Shown one piece after another: positions 53,912 through 64,000 of a stretch of DNA of 64,000 bases. Origin of the DNA: Mauremys mutica (taxonomy: Eukaryota; Chordata; Testudines; Geoemydidae); contig NC_059079.1 in the NCBI RefSeq assembly GCF_020497125.1, forward strand, positions 16,139,553 to 16,203,552. The letters run 5' to 3'. The notes under the pieces are model-generated. The model had not been told where the DNA came from and did not search any database. It saw only the letters and a program-made list of their open reading frames with translations. The translations under genes were made by a program, and so were the position numbers. Position 1 is the first letter of the stretch, and every line of letters begins with the position of its first letter.

Positions 53912-54859
53912 GGGTGTATCTAGTGGAATCTGTCAACTGATACGATACACTGAGTTTGGTGGAGAGTTTTCATACATCTTTGGCCTGTTAAAAGTCTTAC
54001 TTGGGAATACACATTCCTGAGACTTTGTATGCAGCCTCTTACTTCATGTGCAGTTTACTAGCTGGTTTCTTGTTGCTGTGTGGACAAATGAGTGTCATTT
54101 TCTTTTAATAGTGCATAATAGTAATATACATACATATAATAGACATGCTAGTTAAGAAGTTCAGTTTTTGCAACTGGGTTATTACTGCTTAATAGCTGAG
54201 ATGGGAAATTTTTGCCAAATCTAGACTAAGCTGTGATGTTTTATGTGTCTGGGGGAAGGAGTATTTTATATAATACTGGCTAAGAGCATGCTACACCTGC
54301 GGGGAGATTAGTTTTTACTATTTGCACAGCTCTACTGACAGCTTTTCTTGGGATCCTCCCACAGAATTGGGAATCAGTCTAAAGAGATGATGCCAAAAGT
54401 AACAACTAAAATGAAAAGAACCTAAGTCTCTGTCCAACCTGTGTAAAATCTGGAAAGAGGCAGTTAACTAACATCCAGGTTGCAGATCTGAGTACATATC
54501 ACTGATCTAAAATTTTGTTTAATGAAAAATGCAGGGTGAGGAGGGAGAAATTGTGCTAAATGAACTTATGAAGAGTCAGCTGGAATAGTGAGGTTAACTA
54601 GAAATGAGAAAAGTGTGGTTCTTAGGAGAACAAAGGAGGGGAAAAATCTGCTTGAATTTGAACAGTCCATGTCTGTTTTACTTCATGTCCTCTGATTGAT
54701 TAAAAATGTGCACGAGGATTTACACATTCAGGCATGCAGAATTCCATAATAATGGCTTCCTTACTGAGGTAGGTCTCTTGGCATATCCATTATAGACCCT
54801 GTTTTTTGCCCCCATGAATTAGTCTGAGTATAGGAACAACCATAGAGGATCAGAGCAGT

Positions 54860-55260
54860 GGTCCTGTAAGGGATTGGGGCCTAGGCAGTATTGCCTAGAG
54901 GTCGCAGCTGGGCTGAGGTCTGGCCTCCAGGGACAGGAGTTGCCAGACTGGAGCAGGAGGCAATGCAAGGCCAGGTTCCGCAAGCAAGAGTCAGGTCAGA
55001 GTCAGGCTGGGGTCGGAGACCAGCGATAGATAGTACCAGGTTATAATTGAGAGACAGGAGGCAGGGTCAAGCAGCAGGCCAAGGTCTGTGTGGAGGTCAG
55101 ACTAGATGATCATAATGGTCCCTTCTGACCTTAAAGTCTATGATTAAAGTCTATGAACTTCCTGGGGTTAAATAGGGTCACTTAGCCAATTAGAGGGCAG
55201 GTACTGTCATTCTGGGTCTCGTGGGCAGTACTTCCTGCAGCACCTACTCTCCACAATGCT
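54860..55260. mobile_element. LTR-like or other repeat with an inserted CR1 tail
   Basis: A purine/GC-richer segment with repeated words (AGTCAGGTCAGAGTCAGGCT, GGGGTCGGAGACCAGCGATA, GTACCAGGTTATAATTGAG) continues after a CR1 tail with CTTCCTGGGGTTAAATAGGG and GGCAGTACTTCCTGCAGCAC. It resembles turtle LTR fragments as I recall them. No paired LTR, primer site or protein was seen, so the class is uncertain. Confidence 0.4.
55085..55157 (+). mobile_element. CR1 LINE 3' tail, plus strand
   Basis: TGTGTGGAGGTCAGACTAGA, then TGATCATAATGGTCCCTTCT, then a terminal repeat of TAAAGTCTATGA in two copies. The reverse complement matches the fragment at 45698. Confidence 0.85.
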
Positions 55261-55361
55261 CCCTGGCCATGCATCTGCATGACTACCTAGTAGCACTGTG
55301 GGAATATCAGCCACCTCAGGCTCTGCAGGACTGGGTTCTAGGTCCTGGGACCTTTCTGGTC

Positions 55362-55502
55362 CAGTAGTTCTCAAACTTTAACACATCCAAAACAGAAGTA
55401 CTTGGCACATCACCATTGTAGTTAGTTTAGATCCTTGCTCTGATAAACTAACCCTTCCTAATAGTTCATTGAGGCCACATCCCACCCTTTGAGAAACACT
55501 AT
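55362..55502. mobile_element. hAT-like (Charlie-type) MITE fragment
   Basis: CAGTAGTTCTCAAACTTTAA at the left and CCCTTTGAGAAACACTA at the right form the inverted ends seen in Charlie-type elements and in the copy at 4329. No clean target duplication. Confidence 0.6.
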
Positions 55503-56601
55503 ATAGTCCAGTAGGATGCTGCAAAAACAAACCGGTTGTGGACCTTTTATTCCTAATCCCAAGCAGTAAGTGATAACAGCTGAAGCCTCCAAGATTGTAC
55601 GAACTTTTATGAGCAGTAAAGATTTAATAATAAAGAAAAGTAACATGCAATTAAACTACCAATGCATGAAGGGAGAGAAATTAGCTTTTGTTTTGTTAAG
55701 GTCCTTTTATAACAGTAATTGAGAAACGAGTGTTTATTTCTGCCCTATTTGATTTAGGCTTTGATTCTTCTGCATCCCTTCAGCCTTTCCCATATACTGT
55801 TAAGTGAGCCTGTGCTTTGGTTTTTCCCATGTATTAAACATACTCCGAGTCCAGTGCAAGAATTTCAGCTAGATATTGAATGCTTCCCCAGGCTTTTATC
55901 AAATCAGTTCTTCATGGTTTACAAATGAGGTGCATGGGCACAGAAGGCCATAGAAGTTTAATAGGACTGGTGTGTGAGGGAGCTACAATGATATAATTAC
56001 TAGGTTTTGGTGAGAAATAAACCTGAGCATGAGAGAAAAGCTTATACCCAACAAAGCCGACAGATTTCTATGGAGAGAGGATAAAATCTCATTCTAGAGA
56101 AAAGGAGCAAAACTCAAGGTGCTGTAACATGGTGGCTTTATTTACACAATGAGTGGGAAGAAGTAGATATGAGCTTAGGAGCATCTATTTTGCTTGGCAA
56201 GGGGCTGGGTAAAGGTATCCCATGGTGTGGGGGAGAGGAGGTATATTTCTGCTCTCAGTTACACCTTTACAATCCTGTTGAGATCAGTAGTGTTGCATGG
56301 ATTAAACTGAAAGCAAAATTTACAAAACAGGCTCCTTTAATTTACACCCTGACTATTCTGTTAGTAGCTTTTCTTGCTTCCCTTCTCTCGTGTGGCTCTT
56401 TGGCGTGTACATTCACCAATTTACCTTCCGTTAAACATCATTCCTGATTGTGGCTTAGGGTCTGGTTTGAGATTTGATTTCAAAGTTGTACAAGGAAGCG
56501 GTGAACGTCATTTGCAAAATGAGCTTGCCCCTTTTTATGTGAGCATCACATGAAAATGTCTTACTTAAAAATGTTTGCAAACTGGTGTGAAAAAATGATG
56601 A

Positions 56602-56642
56602 GGTACAAGAGCATCATTATACAAGGTACAAGAGCATCATTA
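56602..56642. repeat. 23 bp tandem duplication
   Basis: GGTACAAGAGCATCATTA occurs at 56602-56619 and again at 56625-56642. Confidence 0.9.
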
Positions 56643-57071
56643 AAACATTGACCATTTATAGTAAAAAATAAAAATAGATCCATATGTGCAAACCAGTTAT
56701 ATGAAATGTCAATTAAATCAACTCTGATCTCCCAAATACAGTTTTTATTACTCAATTCATTAGAAAGGCTCTTAAGGTAATGAATAGTTGTCACTTTTAT
56801 CAAGGACCGCTGGTTCCTTTATAAATGTGCACTAAAAACACAGAAAGTTGTTTTAAAATATTTGCCTCCATTTGCCCTCAGCGTGTCTCTGAAGTGACTG
56901 TAGGATGCAGTGTGGTCTGATTTAGCAATTGTACACTATTATTTGTACAGTTCATGTTCACATTTAAAAAAAAAGGTAAAGTAGAGCTATAAAATAATTC
57001 AACTGCATAGATTTGAACTGTTATCTAATGCAAAAATCTGCTCCATATAACTTTTGTTTTCTTTCCTTTAG

Positions 57072-57250
57072 CAAGTCCGCATGCAACACCATCGACTCTT
57101 CATTTTCCAACGTCACCCATTATTCAGCAGCCTGGGCCATACTTCTCACACCCAGCAATCCGCTATCATCCTCAGGAGACTCTGAAAGAGTTTGTCCAAC
57201 TTGTCTGCCCGGATGCTGGTCAGCAGGCTGGACAGGTGGGGTTCCTAAAT
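57072..57250 (+). CDS. NFIB: NFIB internal coding exon (179 nt)
   Basis: The exon completes an Ala codon and encodes 59 residues beginning [20 protein letters not shown] and continuing through [20 protein letters not shown] to a Cys-containing [18 protein letters not shown] end. This is the core of the NFI C-terminal (CTF/NFI) domain: a His/Pro-rich segment, then the conserved [15 protein letters not shown] block. The acceptor follows a long pyrimidine run (TTTTCTTTCCTTTAG) and the donor is GTAAGG. Phase is 1 to 0. If the following intron were retained the protein would gain 16 residues before a TAA at 57299-57301. The sequence is intact, with no frameshift. Confidence 0.97.
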
Positions 57251-59932
<2,682 letters not shown>

Positions 59933-61015
59933 TGAGGTTCACACTGTTGCAGCTACCATGTATCTTCTGTTCATCAACCAGGAGGACTGGACTGTGCTCC
60001 CCAAGTTAATTTCACAGTTGTCAATTGCATAAGATTGACAAAAAAAATACTGCTGGCACTGCACATAGTTACACACCGGAAAACTCATGGCCAGCAGCTA
60101 ATGTATGGGGGTGGAGCTCTGTAGTTTCATCAAGAAACTATGCTGCTGGCCTTCCACTTGTGTCCCACGACCAACCCTAGACGGCTCTACATTGAACTCG
60201 GGGGCAAACCCACACAGAGGGTCTTGCTTCTTGTCCAGATCAGGCCAGACTGTCAGACTCCCTGGAGCTCACTCCTTTTAGAGTTTCTTTGGGAATAAGT
60301 CTTTCTAGATGAACCCAGACTCATTACACCTTTATGACCAAGCTCCCTGGCAAGCCCTGCATTTGGAGCAGTTAGCTTGTGGTATTTCTTCTACTGAGGG
60401 GGAGAGCATTAATGCTCTCTCCCCCACCCACACAGCCCTCATGTATTTTGTGTAGCCACAAGTCAAATATACAAATTCCTGTGTGCAATTGGAGCCACCA
60501 TTTTGGATTCACTCTGCTAGGAAGCAAATGTGCGTCAGCTAGGTTTGAAGCTTTAAACATTTTGGGCATGCAGGGAGTTAATTGCAAATGGTTTAATGAA
60601 ATGATGCTCAAATTGTCATTTAAAAACAAAGGGGAAGTTTTCAGTACTTTAATGGCAGGGGGACTTGTTCCCCAATTAAATGAATCCAAGATGAAGTCCA
60701 AGAATAAGCCATTATTGGAGTGATGAACATTTTTATTTCAAATGCCTCCTTGAGAGTTTACAATTTCAGAGATGGCCACCGAGGAAGCACATTAGATAGA
60801 TTAGATGGAGAGTGCCCAAAAATCAATGTACTCTAAAGAGCAAATCCCTGTGTATGCTTTCAAATCTATATTATTTAAATGCTGCATGTGGCCACTGCTT
60901 GATGTCCAAGGAAGCATGTATTATTCAACAAATATAAAGCCCAAGTTCTTAAAGCTTCAGGCACAACTCAGGTGATTCACACCTCAGAGACCAGTGGCCA
61001 GTATTGTGGCTGTGA

Positions 61016-61080
61016 CATGGTGGGTTCCATGGGGCATTGCATGGTGGGTTCCATAGTGGGTTCCAGGGGGCATTGCAGGG
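61016..61080. repeat. Imperfect tandem repeat
   Basis: Units based on GGTGGGTTCCATGGGGCATT with shortened variants (three GTGGGTTCCA words and two GGGGCATTGCA words). Confidence 0.8.
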
Positions 61081-61679
61081 TCCTGACATTTGTTGTGTTT
61101 TCATGGCATTCTTTAACTGGACAGGATTATTTGCATTTCAGGCTGAGGATACTTTGGCTTGCTTGGGAATTATAATTGTGACACAAAGGATGGGAAGGTG
61201 GGATTTAAGACACGGATTTAAGCGAAGACAGACTCGTAACTTAGAAGTGTTGAGAGATCATGGTTGCTAGTACTGCTCAGAAAATTTCTGTCAGAATGAA
61301 CCCCTCCACCCCCAATTTTCTGGCCATTTCTGACCAACACTTTTTATATCATGAACCTGTTTGTATTAGCACTTTTGATGTCAGGTATCAGTTAACTTAA
61401 TGCTTTCTAGCTCTTTAATAAGATTCAGTAGTGGGCCACGAAAAGGTTAACGTTTACTCACTGGTGAGTGGTATTTGAAATAACTCAGTATTTCCCTGTC
61501 TTTAGAGTTGGAAAATATGAAGTCAGTAAACTATACATGCCATCATATATAATTGTAACTCATAAGTTACGGGCAATTTGTGGTATTTAAAAGAAAAAAA
61601 TATTCAAACCCATTTTAACTGTTACCTTAATGTTTATTTTATGTGATCCTTGGATTCTATAAACAATAAACATGTATTT

Positions 61680-61765
61680 GGCCAGATTCTTAGCTGATGT
61701 AAATTGACTTACCTACACTGAAATCAGTGGAGCTACACTGATTTACACTACCAGGCAGTCTGGCC
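61680..61765. repeat. Palindromic dispersed repeat, family A
   Basis: GGCCAGATTCTTAGCTGATG at the left and AGGCAGTCTGGCC at the right are inverted counterparts; the middle has GTAAATTGACTTACC, AAATCAGTGGAGC and TACACTGATTTACAC. Confidence 0.65.
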
Positions 61766-63862
61766 CATTGTGGCAAGGAATGTTCAACCAGGAGCTGTCA
61801 AGATAATCCAGGTTTTCTCAAGAGCAGCTAGTTAATGGTATTTAAACAAAAGATTAGGAAAAATAATTACTGTTAGTAATTAGTCAATCTGATATCTAAA
61901 CATCCACTTCTGTACATTTTCAAGCATGCACCTTCCATTTGATAAGAGTCATGAATGTTAAATAGAACAATGAATTGAGTTTTAAAGATGTGTATAATAC
62001 ATTTCCATAAAATGTGGACTATAGGAATGATTTCCAAAGAAAAATATACCACATACATATCTGAGCTTGTTGAAGCATGTATAGTAAAATAAACTGCCAG
62101 GACTTTTCCATGAGGGAACACCCATTTTTAACAGTCTCAGGAGAGTTCAAATGGCACTGTTCTAATCTGTAGCAACCCTCAGATTTTCATTGCTTTCCGC
62201 AGAATAGTAGCCCAGAATACACACACACACACAGGGCCACTCTCCATATGTTTGTCTTGCTGGACAATCTTGTCACATAACGTTCTGCAAATTTAGAACT
62301 GTCCTTCAAAATGGAGGACAGGTAGCATCTCTCTCCAGATTATAGCTACGGAGTTTTGCTGACATACATCAGAAAATGTCCATCACTGCAACTCAGAGTC
62401 AATTTCTTAGATCCTACTCTGTTCCTTGCTCCCATTATACAGAGGACTTTGTTGTTTATTGGGGTCCTTAACTAAGTGTAAAAACTGTCAAAGTGCACTG
62501 CTATCTGTGTCCTTAAGCAGTATCTTGAGCTCAGAATACGTAGTGTACCACAGAAAGAAGCCCTTGCTGAGAAGTGTTTTGCTATTGTGGGAGAGGGGTT
62601 GTTTGTTTATTAGAGTACAAATAGTCAGTACAGAGTCACCAGAACTACATGAAAAGATGTTTTCCATGGTTACACAGTTCCAAGGCACCAGTGCAGGAAG
62701 CATCCCTTTTTTACGGCTGTCTCCCCTCCATGGCATTATAACGAGGGAAGTCATTTACTGAACAGAAGAGGAAGTGCTTATACAGTAGTGATATTAGCAT
62801 TTGGCCAGACTCTCCTTTGCTGTGTGGAGGGGAATAAAGGCCCCAAGGAAATAGGTGAAGGGGATTGGAATTCGTTTCATGCTGTTTCCCTCCTTTGATC
62901 TGGTAGAAAGCCCTCTGCAGGAGCATGCGTTTTGAGGCTCTACTAGACATTGGAATATGGCCTTCCGAGGGGGGTGGAGGTGGGGTGAAGAGGCCAGGAG
63001 CAGCTGCTCAATATGTCATGCTCTCCTGGGAAGTAGAACTTAAGACCACAACACAATTCATGGTGGTTAACGATTCTCAGAGCAGCAGTAAAACTCTCCA
63101 GCAGTGGGATTAACTTTCTGTGGAAAGCATGTCCATATCACACTGCTTAAGGAAGGAAAACCCTATGGAGGTACACTGAGGTATTTGCCTCTTGTGCTCT
63201 GGTCTGAGATGCAAAGACTTGGGCTCAGAATTTCCAGTGGTAGGTCCTACCACATTTGCAAGAGTAGTATCTCTGTCGGTGAGGAGATTCAGAGGAGAGG
63301 GGAGCTCATAGGATTTCTGGAGGTAAGTTTTTCCTCCAAGCACAGGTTTTTCTGCAGAATAACTTATCCTTAACATTACACACAGACCCTTGGTTAGCAT
63401 CCAATCTTTCCCCCTTCTGGGGATTTGGTTTTATTGGTAACTCAAAACCAACACAACACAAACATCACCCTTTGCTGCTTTCCAAAGCCTGACCGTTCCT
63501 GGAATTGACCTGCTGTGGCCCAAAGAAACACCACCTCCGTTATGTGCTGATTGGAGCTTAATAGGGCGCTAGAGCCAACTGACTGAGCAGTAATTCCCCA
63601 GGGTATTAGCATCTGAGCCCAGAGTGACTCAGCAGAAACCTTCATTCCCATACAGGGTCTAAGATTTTTTCCATCTTGTTACCCCATTATTTTTAAAAAA
63701 CACGACGGCTTTAGTGAAAGTTATTTCCTAATACTCCATAACTGAGCCTAGGGAGAAAATCTTTTCTGTTCCACTTGTAGGGCAAGAGATTTATCGCTTT
63801 TGTGACTTTGTACAAAGACGCTTTCACGTTAAATGGTGATTGTAGCAGGAGGAGAAGAGTAA

Positions 63863-64000
63863 TCTTGTAGCTAAAGCACAGGACTGACAATCAGGAAGGT
63901 TGAGTTCTAGTTCTTACTCTGCCGCACATTTGCTGTGTGCTGCTTGAGCAAGCCCATTCAGCTCTCCGTGCTGTACCTTCCCAGAAAGGAGGATGATCAT
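63863..64000 (+). mobile_element. MIR SINE fragment, cut by window edge
   Basis: GACTGACAATCAGGAAGGTT, GAGTTCTAGTTCTTACTCTG, TTTGCTGTGTGCTGCTTGAG and CAAGCCCATTCAGCTCTCC follow the MIR core consensus in forward orientation. Confidence 0.75.

Overview
The window is vertebrate nuclear DNA: long AT-rich introns, GT-AG spliced short coding blocks and many degenerate interspersed repeats. The repeats (CR1 tails, an L3-like LINE, MIR, a DIRS-like tyrosine-recombinase retroelement, and a tRNA-derived SINE whose tail resembles CR1) point to a non-mammalian amniote. The tRNA-headed SINE fits a hidden-necked (cryptodiran) turtle best. The species assignment is inference.

Only one gene can be supported. 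It is the plus-strand 3' half of a nuclear factor I gene, recognised as NFIB. Six internal coding exons are present: 585-659, 12000-12117, 15181-15308, 43109-43237, 57072-57250 and 59732-59897. They sum to 795 nt (265 codons), join without a frame break, and encode the part of the protein downstream of the DNA-binding domain: a Ser/Pro-rich linker followed by a proline-rich transactivation region. The DNA-binding exons lie before base 1 and the terminal exon(s) after base 64000. No other protein gene, tRNA, rRNA or CRISPR array was seen. Most open frames here are chance or repeat-derived.

Layout: 1-584 intron; 660-11999 intron with an hAT-like MITE, a CR1 tail, a (CA)n tract and a DIRS-end fragment; 12118-15180 short intron with a clean hAT MITE; 15309-43108 a 27.8 kb intron carrying a GC-rich hAT-like patch, two decayed L3-like LINE pieces in opposite orientation, a purine-rich tract, a DIRS-like element of about 3 kb, and a second clean hAT MITE; 43238-57071 intron with CR1 copies, a GC-rich insert, the SINE, a mariner-like MITE, a MIR split by a hairpin element, and an LTR-like segment containing a CR1 tail; 57251-59731 short intron; 59898 to the end intron with a tandem repeat and a MIR.

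The most distinctive non-genic signal is the abundance of short (65-160 bp) imperfect palindromes. They fall into at least three families that share recurring end or core words, and one copy is nested inside a MIR. Nothing suggests a novel gene system. The interest lies in the retroelement remnants, the palindromic repeats, possible intron-retention isoforms of NFIB, and repeat-poor stretches that may be conserved regulatory DNA.
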